Positions 1 to 5,441 of a DNA stretch of 5,733 bases are shown piece by piece (within the stretch, counting starts at the first letter, position 1; every line of letters starts with the position of its first letter). This DNA comes from Patescibacteria group bacterium. GTDB taxonomy: Bacteria; Patescibacteriota; JAHJAL01. Both the position numbers and the translations under genes were made by a program. The notes beneath the pieces were generated by a model, which saw nothing but the letters and a program-made list of their open reading frames with translations, was not told the DNA's origin and searched no databases. The stretch lies in NCBI GenBank assembly GCA_018814055.1, contig JAHJAL010000015.1, positions 1 to 5,733 of the forward strand, given 5' to 3'.

Positions 1-2
1 CT

Positions 3-818
3 TTAGCCAAACTATCTGAAGAAGATCCCACCTTCCAAGTCTCTACCGACGAAGAAACTACCCAAACTATTATTGCCGGCATGGGCGAATTACATTTGGA
101 AATTATTGTTGATCGTCTCCGACGCGAATTCAAAGTTGAGGCCAATGTTGGTGCGCCCCAAGTTGCTTTCCGTGAAACCATCAAAAAAGACATCGAACAA
201 GAAGGAAAATTCATTCGCCAATCCGGCGGTCGCGGTCAATACGGGCATGTATTTTTGCGTTTGGAGCCGCTCGAAGCTGGTAGCGGTTTTGAATTCGAAA
301 ACAAAGTTGTCGGTGGCAACATACCCAAAGAATACATACCCGCCGTTGAAAAAGGCACCAAAGAGGCTTGCACCAGAGGTGTTATCGCCGGGTACCCCGT
401 GGTTGACATCAAAGTCACCTTATATGATGGTTCATTTCACGAAGTGGATTCATCTGAAATGGCTTTCAAAATCGCTGGTTCCATGGCTTTGCAAGAGGGT
501 GTCAAGCGCGCCAACCCAATTATTCTCGAGCCAATTATGGCCGTTGAGGTTATTACTCCCGAAGAATTTATGGGTGATGTTATGGGCGATTTGAACTCCA
601 AGCGTGGACAAATAGAATCCATGACCGACCGCGCCAATGCCAAAGTAATTGCCGCCAAGGTCCCCCTCTCTGAAATGTTTGGTTATGCTACCACCTTGCG
701 TTCCATGACTCAAGGCAGGGCATCATTTAGTATGGAACCGTCCCACTACTTGGAAGTACCTTCCAATATCGCCAGCGATATAATTTCTAAAAGAGTCGTT
801 ACCAAGGAAGAAAAATAA
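3..818 (+). CDS. fusA: Elongation factor G, C-terminal part (5' end outside window)
   Basis: EF-G is the cytoplasmic GTPase that moves tRNAs and mRNA through the ribosome after each peptide bond and, with RRF, splits ribosomes for recycling. Only the last 271 residues are present; the GTPase domain lies upstream of the window. The first in-frame codon is at 3. Visible are the end of domain III with GMGELHLE (fragment residues 26-33), the start of domain IV with [10 protein letters not shown] (from residue 74), the domain IV tip [10 protein letters not shown], whose His matches the E. coli His583 region, and domain V with EPIM and the signature [10 protein letters not shown]. The reading frame is intact to TAA at 816-818, and the C-terminus is of normal length (ends TKEEK). 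tuf follows 139 bases downstream in the usual str-operon order. The Met at 81 is internal (GMGEL motif), not a start. Identity is essentially certain. Confidence 0.98.
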   Translation, partial: LAKLSEEDPTFQVSTDEETTQTIIAGMGELHLEIIVDRLRREFKVEANVGAPQVAFRETIKKDIEQEGKFIRQSGGRGQYGHVFLRLEPLEAGSGFEFENKVVGGNIPKEYIPAVEKGTKEACTRGVIAGYPVVDIKVTLYDGSFHEVDSSEMAFKIAGSMALQEGVKRANPIILEPIMAVEVITPEEFMGDVMGDLNSKRGQIESMTDRANAKVIAAKVPLSEMFGYATTLRSMTQGRASFSMEPSHYLEVPSNIASDIISKRVVTKEEK

Positions 819-846
819 AATTGCGTACTTAAGAAATCCTTGGTAA
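799..846 (+). other. 10-bp inverted repeat spanning the fusA stop codon
   Basis: TTACCAAGGA at 799-808 is exactly complementary to TCCTTGGTAA at 837-846, with a 28-base loop holding the fusA TAA. The left arm lies inside the last fusA codons. No U-run follows directly, so it is not a standard terminator. It could be an mRNA 3'-end or processing hairpin between fusA and tuf. The pairing is seen directly; the role is unknown. Confidence 0.5.
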
Positions 847-940
847 TATACTATATGCTATGTTATTATTGTTTTAGCAATTATTTTTTATCATATTTAT
901 ATCTATAAATTTTAAGAAGAAAGAAATTACTATCTAATTT
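819..940 (+). promoter_or_regulatory. AT-rich fusA-tuf spacer, probable tuf promoter region
   Basis: This spacer is much richer in A and T than its neighbours and contains several -10-like hexamers: TAATAT at 844-849, with TTGCGT at 821-826 as a 17-base-spaced -35, TATACT at 847-852, and CATATT at 892-897, with TTGTTT at 869-874 as a 17-base-spaced -35. A weak 4-bp hairpin (868-881) followed by six T (884-889) could also end some fusA transcripts. AT-rich DNA yields such matches by chance, so the exact promoter is uncertain. A separate tuf promoter is nevertheless reasonable, given the terminator after tuf. Confidence 0.35.
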
Positions 941-942
941 AA

Positions 943-948
943 AAGGAG
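943..948 (+). promoter_or_regulatory. Shine-Dalgarno sequence of tuf
   Basis: AAGGAG lies 9 bases before the ATG at 958, an ideal match to the anti-Shine-Dalgarno end of 16S rRNA. It fixes the tuf start and is the only clear ribosome binding site in the window. Confidence 0.9.
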
Positions 949-957
949 TTAGACAAA

Positions 958-2157
958 ATGGCTGAAGAAAAATTTGATCGCAACAAACCACATATCAACG
1001 TTGGTACTATTGGACACGTCGATCATGGGAAAACTACTCTTACCGCCGCTATCACTATGGTTTTGGACAAAAAAGGTGATGGTTACGGCGCCCGGGTAGA
1101 AGCTTATGATCAAATCGACAACGCTCCTGAAGAAAGAGAGCGCGGTATCACTATCGCTTCTCACCACTCAGAGTACTGGACACCTGCTCGACACTACGCT
1201 CACGTAGACTGTCCCGGTCATGCCGACTACATCAAAAACATGATAACTGGTGCCGCCCAAATGGACGCCGCTATCTTGGTTGTATCCGCTGCCGACGGAC
1301 CTATGCCGCAAACCAGAGAACACATTCTACTGGCTACTCAAGTTAACGTTCCTCACATTGTTGTCTTCCTCAACAAAACTGATATGGTTGATGATCCTGA
1401 ATTAGTTGACCTGGTAGAAGTTGAAATTAGGGAATTATTAACCAAATATGGCTTCCCCGGTGACGATACTCCGATTATCAAAGGATCCGCCCTAAAAGCT
1501 ATGGAAAATCCAGCCGATCCCGAAGCAAGTAAACCAATTCTCGAATTGGTTGAAACACTTGATACATACATTCCTGAACCACAAAGAGATGTTGACAAAC
1601 CATTCTTGATGCCAATCGAAGATATCTTCTCCATCGAAGGTCGTGGCACGGTTGCTACCGGACGAATTGATCGTGGGATCGTCAAGATCAATGAAGATGT
1701 AGAAATTATCGGCGTCAAAGATACAGTCAAAACTGTTGTTACCGGTATAGAAATGTTCAACAAACAACTTGAGGAAGGACGAGCTGGCGACAATGCCGGT
1801 ATCCTCCTGCGGGGCGTCAAACGTGAGGACATCCTCCGTGGTCAGGTATTGGCCAAGCCCGGCAGCATCCAGCCACACACTGAATTCGATGCCGAAGTAT
1901 ACGTCCTGACCAAGGAAGAAGGTGGTCGCCACACCCCATTTTTCAAAGGGTACAAACCCCAATTTTATATCCGCACCACTGACATCACCGGAGAAGTGAC
2001 TCTTCCCGAGGGAGCGGAAATGGTCATGCCCGGTGACACTGTCCATCTCAAAATCAAACTGATTGCTCCAATAGCTCTCGAAGATGGTTCCAAATTCGCC
2101 ATCCGTGAGGGCGGCAAAACTGTCGGCGCCGGTGTAGTTACCAAAATTATTGCTTAA
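958..2157 (+). CDS. tuf: Elongation factor Tu
   Basis: EF-Tu is a cytoplasmic GTPase that carries aminoacyl-tRNA to the ribosomal A site and is usually among the most abundant bacterial proteins. The 399-residue product is full length for the family. Domain 1 shows the P-loop GHVDHGKT (19-26), switch I RGITI (62-66), the G3 motif DCPGH (84-88) with catalytic His88 (E. coli His84), the guanine-specificity motif NKTD (139-142) and GSAL (176-179). Domain 2 includes GRGTVATGR, and domain 3 includes EGGRHTPF and the C-terminal [19 protein letters not shown] replaces the NKCD of E. coli, which is common elsewhere. The ATG at 958 is supported by AAGGAG 9 bases upstream and by the standard N-terminus. 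An AT-rich promoter-like spacer precedes the gene and a strong terminator follows, so it is probably made mainly as its own transcript. Confidence 0.99.
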   Translation: MAEEKFDRNKPHINVGTIGHVDHGKTTLTAAITMVLDKKGDGYGARVEAYDQIDNAPEERERGITIASHHSEYWTPARHYAHVDCPGHADYIKNMITGAAQMDAAILVVSAADGPMPQTREHILLATQVNVPHIVVFLNKTDMVDDPELVDLVEVEIRELLTKYGFPGDDTPIIKGSALKAMENPADPEASKPILELVETLDTYIPEPQRDVDKPFLMPIEDIFSIEGRGTVATGRIDRGIVKINEDVEIIGVKDTVKTVVTGIEMFNKQLEEGRAGDNAGILLRGVKREDILRGQVLAKPGSIQPHTEFDAEVYVLTKEEGGRHTPFFKGYKPQFYIRTTDITGEVTLPEGAEMVMPGDTVHLKIKLIAPIALEDGSKFAIREGGKTVGAGVVTKIIA

Positions 2158-2176
2158 CATTCCAGTTATGAAAAAG

Positions 2177-2230
2177 AAGGAATAAGTTTGGTCTTCCAGG
2201 CTTATTCCTTTCTTGTCTTTTATAATTTTT
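2177..2230 (+). terminator. Intrinsic terminator after tuf
   Basis: AAGGAATAAG (2177-2186) pairs perfectly with CTTATTCCTT (2201-2210). The stem continues inward through two G-U pairs and TGG/CCA, giving about 15 paired positions closed by the four-base loop TCTT (2192-2195). The T-rich tract TCTTGTCTTT and then ATAATTTTT follows. It begins 19 bases after the tuf stop, so it should separate tuf from the S10 gene cluster. Stem and tract are seen directly; termination is inferred. Confidence 0.88.
2221..2226 (+). promoter_or_regulatory. Candidate -10 element for rpsJ
   Basis: A perfect TATAAT lies inside the T-rich tail of the tuf terminator, 25 bases before the rpsJ ATG. Transcription from it would start near 2233 and give a leader of about 20 bases. 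No good -35 hexamer is visible at 16-18 bases upstream, where the terminator stem lies, so this is a tentative call. Read-through from tuf is the alternative source of rpsJ mRNA. Confidence 0.35.
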
Positions 2231-2251
2231 AATTTTTAAAAATAAGTTTCC

Positions 2252-2575
2252 ATGCCCAAGCCCGAAGCAGCCAAACAAAGAATTCGCATCAAAATCAAAG
2301 CTTACGACCACCGAGTAATTGATAATTCTGTCAAACAAATCATTCAGACCGCCAGCCGCACCGGTGCCAAAATAAACGGCCCCATTCCCCTACCGGTCGA
2401 AAAATCAAACTACACTGTCCTGCGCTCCACCTTTATCGACAAAAAATCAAGAGAACAATACGAGATGCGGATCCACAAACGCTTGATTGACATTTTCAAC
2501 CCCACTTCCAAAACCCTGGATTCCCTCATGAATCTCAGTTTACCCGCCGGTGTCGACATTGAAATCAAAATGTAA
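2252..2575 (+). CDS. rpsJ: 30S ribosomal protein S10 (uS10)
   Basis: S10 is a protein of the 30S head and also acts as NusE, the partner of NusB and NusG in transcription antitermination and transcription-translation coupling. The 107-residue product is close to the E. coli length (103), with a slightly longer N-terminus. Conserved parts are [16 protein letters not shown] (9-24), [13 protein letters not shown] (36-48), in the extended loop that enters the 30S head, and [12 protein letters not shown] (70-81), then the hydrophobic end AGVDIEI. The ATG at 2252 is the natural start, but the bases before it (AATAAGTTTCC) hold no Shine-Dalgarno sequence. It is the first gene of the S10 cluster, beginning about 20 bases after the tuf terminator. 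There is no room for the long L4-responsive leader known from E. coli, so that type of feedback is unlikely in this position. Confidence 0.98.
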   Translation: MPKPEAAKQRIRIKIKAYDHRVIDNSVKQIIQTASRTGAKINGPIPLPVEKSNYTVLRSTFIDKKSREQYEMRIHKRLIDIFNPTSKTLDSLMNLSLPAGVDIEIKM

Positions 2576-2608
2576 CACAACTATTGTAGCGATAATTAAA
2601 CCGACAAA

Positions 2609-2658
2609 TTTGGGATCACATTCAAGAAGCCCACGACCAACGTCCCAAAAGAGTTTTT
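2609..2658 (+). other. Hairpin in the rpsJ-rplC gap
   Basis: TTTGGGA (2609-2615) is complementary to TCCCAAA (2643-2649), with one further T-G pair inside and a loop of about 25 bases. A run of five T (2654-2658) comes four bases after the stem. It resembles a weak attenuator or an internal mRNA processing site within the 108-base gap. The short stem and long loop make it modest evidence. Confidence 0.35.
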
Positions 2659-2683
2659 ATTACGACTAAATTATCTTCGTTCA

Positions 2684-3289
2684 ATGACCATGAAAGTTCT
2701 ACTCGGACAAAAATTAGGAATGACAAGTTTTATCAGTCAAAACGGCAAAATATATCCCGTCACCGTGATCCAAGCCGGACCCTGCTATGTCACTCAAATC
2801 AAAGACAATAAATCCCAAAAATCTTTCCAAATCGGATTCAAAGAGATCAAGAAGTTAAATAAACCCCTTGCCGGGCACCTCAAAGACAAAAAACTCAAGC
2901 ACCTCAAAGAATTCCCAGTCAAAGATGAAAATGAAGAAATTTATCAACTGGGTGCCACCATTGATTTATCCATACTTGATCCCAAATCCACGATTGATAT
3001 TTCCGGTAATTCCAAAGGCAAAGGGTTTGCCGGCTCAGTCAAACGCCACAACTACAGCATTGGACCAAAAAGTCACGGCTCCAAACATCATCGACGGGTT
3101 GGCGCCACCGGCGGGCGTTACCCGCAACATACCACCAAAGGTAGAAAAATGCCCGGTCATATGGGCAATGCCAAAACTACGATCAAAAACCTGACAATTG
3201 TCAAAATAGATCCCGCCCAAAACATGCTTCTGGTCAAAGGCAGTATCCCCGGCAACAATAACCGCCTCCTCATAATCAAACAAAAGTAA
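2684..3289 (+). CDS. rplC: 50S ribosomal protein L3 (uL3)
   Basis: L3 is an early-assembly 23S rRNA-binding protein whose long loop reaches toward the peptidyl transferase centre. The product has 201 residues against 209 in E. coli. Signatures are the N-terminal LLGQKLGMT (6-14), the core SKGKGFAG (110-117) followed by KRH (120-122), KSHGSKHHR (129-137) and KMPGHMGN (155-162). His159 occupies the place of E. coli Gln150, the residue methylated by PrmB, so that modification is not expected. The start could be ATG 2684 (MTMKV) or ATG 2690 (MKVLLGQ). The second fits the usual family N-terminus slightly better, and neither has a Shine-Dalgarno sequence. The frame is open back to a TAA at 2597 but offers no ATG, GTG or TTG. 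rplD follows after 3 bases, so the two are almost certainly cotranscribed and probably translationally coupled. Confidence 0.97.
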   Translation: MTMKVLLGQKLGMTSFISQNGKIYPVTVIQAGPCYVTQIKDNKSQKSFQIGFKEIKKLNKPLAGHLKDKKLKHLKEFPVKDENEEIYQLGATIDLSILDPKSTIDISGNSKGKGFAGSVKRHNYSIGPKSHGSKHHRRVGATGGRYPQHTTKGRKMPGHMGNAKTTIKNLTIVKIDPAQNMLLVKGSIPGNNNRLLIIKQK

Positions 3290-3292
3290 ACA

Positions 3293-3970
3293 ATGCCCAC
3301 CAAAACTACCAAAAAACCCGCCGCAAAATTATCTGTCAAAATTCTTGATACCAAAGGCCAAGCCCAAGACGATCTGGACTTAACCACCTATTATCCCAAA
3401 AAAGAAATTGCCGACGGCTACAACCAGAATTTTGTCCATCAAGTATTACTGACATATCTAAACAACCAACGCCAAGCCACCTCCAAAGTAAAAACCAAAT
3501 CAGAGGTCCAAGGTGGCGGCCGCAAGCCCTGGCGCCAAAAAGGCACTGGCCGCGCCCGTCATGGCTCTATCCGCTCGCCATTATGGCGCTCGGGTGGAGT
3601 AACGTTTGGCCCTACCGGTCAAGAGAATTATTATTCCAAACTCAACCGTAAAGCCAAACAACAAGCCATGCGTTATGCTTTACATGCTCTTCTCAACAAT
3701 AATCAACTGATAGTTATCGATGAATTTACCCCGGTTGATTCCACCAAAAAACTAGCTCAATTTCTATCCCAATTTCCTCTTACAACCAGCAATTTATTGG
3801 TACTGGATCAAAAATCGTTAACTTTCGCCCCTTTTGCTGACAATATCCCGGATATTACCGTCAAATCTCACCTTTTGGTTAATCCATTAGATATCTTTCA
3901 ATGTCAAACCATGATGTGCACCAAATCTGCCTTGCAAGATATTTTAAAAAGAATTAAATCACCCAACTAA
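3293..3970 (+). CDS. rplD: 50S ribosomal protein L4 (uL4)
   Basis: L4 binds 23S rRNA early in 50S assembly, and its extended loop lines the peptide exit tunnel with L22. In E. coli it also represses its own operon. The 225-residue product is longer than the E. coli protein (201), partly through a Lys/Thr/Pro/Ala-rich N-terminal stretch of about 12 residues. The diagnostic tunnel-loop segment runs from GGGRKPWRQKGTGRARHGS (74-92) into IRSPLWRSGGVTFGP (93-107). The C-terminal Rossmann-like half includes TTSNLLVLDQ and ends in the weakly conserved QCQTMMCTKSALQDIL. ATG 3293 lies 3 bases after the rplC stop, rplW starts 2 bases after its own stop, and there is no Shine-Dalgarno sequence, which points to coupled translation. 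Macrolide-resistance positions in the loop look intact, but no phenotype can be claimed. Confidence 0.97.
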   Translation: MPTKTTKKPAAKLSVKILDTKGQAQDDLDLTTYYPKKEIADGYNQNFVHQVLLTYLNNQRQATSKVKTKSEVQGGGRKPWRQKGTGRARHGSIRSPLWRSGGVTFGPTGQENYYSKLNRKAKQQAMRYALHALLNNNQLIVIDEFTPVDSTKKLAQFLSQFPLTTSNLLVLDQKSLTFAPFADNIPDITVKSHLLVNPLDIFQCQTMMCTKSALQDILKRIKSPN

Positions 3971-3972
3971 TC

Positions 3973-4251
3973 ATGCAACACACCTTACTAAAACCTGTTA
4001 TTACCGAAAAAAGCGTTGCCGGCAGCGAAAAAGGAACGTACGCTTTCTTTGTACATCCCAATTCCAACAAGATTCAGATAAAAAACGCTGTCAAAAAAGC
4101 ATACAAAGTCGAAGTTGAATCTGTTAGAATAATAAACACCAAGGCCAAAATCAAACGCCGTGGACGCATCACCGGTCGCACTTCTCGTACCAAAAAAGCC
4201 ATCGTCAAGCTCGCCAAAGACCAAAAAATCGACTTCTTCGACAAAATATAA
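3973..4251 (+). CDS. rplW: 50S ribosomal protein L23 (uL23)
   Basis: L23 sits at the exit of the peptide tunnel and is the docking site for trigger factor and SRP. The 92-residue product is slightly shorter than the E. coli one (100). The N-terminal LLKPVITEKS (5-14) contains Glu12, matching E. coli Glu18, which contacts trigger factor. IKNAVKKAYKVEVESVRIIN (36-55) is the typical core helix and strand, and the basic loop KIKRRGRITGRTSRTKKA (59-76) binds 23S rRNA. ATG 3973 begins 2 bases after the rplD stop with no Shine-Dalgarno sequence. The TAA at 4249-4251 coincides with the left copy of a TAAC direct repeat bordering the inverted-repeat element that begins at 4253. The protein end KIDFFDKI looks natural, so the insertion, if real, left the gene intact. 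Confidence 0.97.
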   Translation: MQHTLLKPVITEKSVAGSEKGTYAFFVHPNSNKIQIKNAVKKAYKVEVESVRIINTKAKIKRRGRITGRTSRTKKAIVKLAKDQKIDFFDKI

Positions 4252-4252
4252 C

Positions 4253-4434
4253 TTTTTCATTTCACTTAATTTTCCCTCATATCTCTTTATGCGATTTTAC
4301 ATTGCCCAACCATTCAGCACTTAAGGTTAGTAGTCATACAAACTACACTCAGCCCATAACACATCAAAACGAGATAACGAGAGTTTGGAAAATCACATAA
4401 AGAGATATGAGGGAAAATTAAGTGAAATGAAAAA
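4253..4434. repeat. 182-base inverted-repeat element between rplW and rplB, possible MITE
   Basis: The left arm at 4253-4298 and the right arm at 4389-4434 are complementary at 45 of 46 positions; the only mismatch is C4292 against A4395. They enclose a 90-base loop (4299-4388) that has a small inner stem, GTAGT (4330-4334) with ACTAC (4342-4346), but no coding capacity. The element is bordered directly on both sides by TAAC (4249-4252 and 4435-4438), as expected for a 4-base target duplication. Long terminal repeats, a short non-coding interior and a direct repeat are the hallmarks of a MITE. The alternative is a giant RNA hairpin native to the operon. It lacks the T-tract of a terminator. 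The structure is certain; its mobile nature is inferred from a single copy. Confidence 0.85.
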
Positions 4435-4446
4435 TAACCTAACAAT

Positions 4447-4474
4447 TTGTAATTATTAATCAGTAATCCATAAT
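4447..4474 (+). promoter_or_regulatory. Candidate promoter immediately before rplB
   Basis: TTGTAA (4447-4452, 4 of 6 to TTGACA) and CATAAT (4469-4474, 5 of 6 to TATAAT) are 16 bases apart. The -10 ends only 5 bases before the GTG of rplB, so the transcript would be leaderless or nearly so. It lies just outside the inverted-repeat element and could restore rplB transcription downstream of it. The surrounding DNA is AT-rich, so chance is a real alternative. Confidence 0.35.
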
Positions 4475-4479
4475 ATTCC

Positions 4480-5313
4480 GTGGCAATTAAATCATTCAAA
4501 CCAACCACTCCCGGCCGCCGACAGATGACTGTCTTGGTTTCTGATGTCTCAAAAAATCCCAAAGGTCCCAAAAAACTCACCAAGAGACTTAAGCAACACG
4601 CCGGACGCAACCATCGTGGCAAAATTACCAGCTACCATCGTGGCGGCGGTTCTAAACGCAAATATAGAATTATAGACTTCAAAGGAGACAAAATCGACAT
4701 CCCCGCCACCGTCACCAGCATTGAATACGATCCCAACCGAACAGCCAATATCGCTCTGCTTACCTATACCGATGGTGAAAAAAGATATATTATTGCCCCA
4801 ATTGGACTCAAAGTAGGTGATAAAGTTATCAATTCTGCCCAAGCCGAACTAAAAACCGGCAATCGGCTCCAGCTAAGCAAAATACCCACCGGATTCAATA
4901 TTCACAATATCGAACTAAATATCGGCCGTGGTGGACAAATTGTCCGTTCTGCCGGAACTTCCGCTCAAGTTCTTGGTCGCGATCACAACCTGGTCCAGAT
5001 CAAACTGCCATCCTCCAGCATCATTACCGTCGATGAACACTGCATGGCCACCATCGGCGAAGTATCCAATCCTGATCATTCCAATGTCAAAATCGGCAAA
5101 GCCGGGCGCAATCGTTGGATGGGTCGCCGGCCCAAAGTACGCGGTAAGGCCAAAAACCCCTGTGACCACCCTCATGGCGGCGGCGAAGGCGGCAGCTCCA
5201 TTGGTATGAAATATCCCAAAACTCCATGGGGTGCTCACGCTCTTGGTGTCAAAACCCGCAAGATCAAGAAATACTCCGATAAACGCATCATCAAATCCCG
5301 CAAGAAGAAATAA
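4480..5313 (+). CDS. rplB: 50S ribosomal protein L2 (uL2)
   Basis: L2 is one of the most conserved ribosomal proteins. It binds 23S rRNA, helps join the subunits and is needed for peptidyl transferase activity. The 277-residue length is typical (E. coli 273). Seen are the N-terminal MAIKSFKPTTPGRR (1-14), GRNHRGKIT (42-50) and YHRGGGSKRKYR, the OB and SH3-like core with GDKV, and the essential DHPHGGGEG loop (from Asp229) near the peptidyl transferase centre. It ends in a Lys/Arg-rich tail. Cys228 precedes that loop where E. coli has Val. The start is GTG 4480, since it gives the family N-terminus exactly and the next ATG codes for Met16. There is no Shine-Dalgarno sequence. Unlike the tightly packed rplC-rplD-rplW, this gene is set apart by 228 bases upstream and 128 downstream, each holding a long inverted repeat. 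Confidence 0.98.
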   Translation: MAIKSFKPTTPGRRQMTVLVSDVSKNPKGPKKLTKRLKQHAGRNHRGKITSYHRGGGSKRKYRIIDFKGDKIDIPATVTSIEYDPNRTANIALLTYTDGEKRYIIAPIGLKVGDKVINSAQAELKTGNRLQLSKIPTGFNIHNIELNIGRGGQIVRSAGTSAQVLGRDHNLVQIKLPSSSIITVDEHCMATIGEVSNPDHSNVKIGKAGRNRWMGRRPKVRGKAKNPCDHPHGGGEGGSSIGMKYPKTPWGAHALGVKTRKIKKYSDKRIIKSRKKK

Positions 5314-5319
5314 CCTTAA

Positions 5320-5426
5320 AAAACACTTTTAAACACTTATAAACATCCAAAAACACTAATAAACAAATAATAAATCAATTGTTTATCAATGTTTTTTGAA
5401 TGTTTATAAATGTTTATAAATGTTTT
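5320..5426. repeat. Opposed 10-base repeat arrays forming a long hairpin (rplB-rpsS gap)
   Basis: The left half has five units in exact 10-base register from 5321: AAACACTTTT, AAACACTTAT, AAACATCCAA, AAACACTAAT and AAACAAATAA. The right half has the reverse orientation, with ATGTTT-type units beginning at 5389, 5400, 5410 and 5420. Pairing 5320-5366 with 5379-5426 gives 41 base pairs in 47 positions, with six mismatches, one bulge (T5397) and a 12-base loop (5367-5378). It starts 6 bases after the rplB stop and ends 15 bases before the S19 start. No T-tract follows, so it is not a classic terminator. The function is unknown. The unit is too short and the array too regular for CRISPR. Confidence 0.8.
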
Positions 5427-5441
5427 AAATGTTGTTACATT

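Noticed and set aside
73..594. 173-codon + strand frame inside fusA
   Set aside because: It overlaps the clear EF-G frame and the translation is low-complexity with no family resemblance.
1492..2160. 222-codon open frame on the minus strand opposite tuf, with a 159-codon one at 1353-1832
   Set aside because: Both lie wholly opposite a conserved, highly biased gene, overlap each other, have no ribosome binding site and resemble no family. They reflect the codon use of tuf.
4304..4389. Integron attC site: GCCCAAC at 4304-4310 fits the RYYYAAC core
   Set aside because: The partner GTTRRRY core is missing on the 5' side, the order is wrong and no integrase or cassette is present.
4253..4434. 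Intrinsic terminator after rplW
   Set aside because: The arms are far longer than a terminator stem, the loop is 90 bases and no T-tract follows the right arm; GAAAAATAACC does.
4314..4622. 102-codon minus-strand frame across the inverted-repeat element and the rplB start
   Set aside because: It crosses the element boundary and the conserved rplB N-terminus, has no recognisable domain and no start signal.
5321..5440. CRISPR array
   Set aside because: Units of about 10 bases with no spacers and an inverted second half do not fit any CRISPR repeat-spacer layout.
5400..5441. N-terminal extension of S19 from the upstream in-frame ATG
   Set aside because: The 14 extra residues come from the repeat array, and the family N-terminus begins exactly at 5442.
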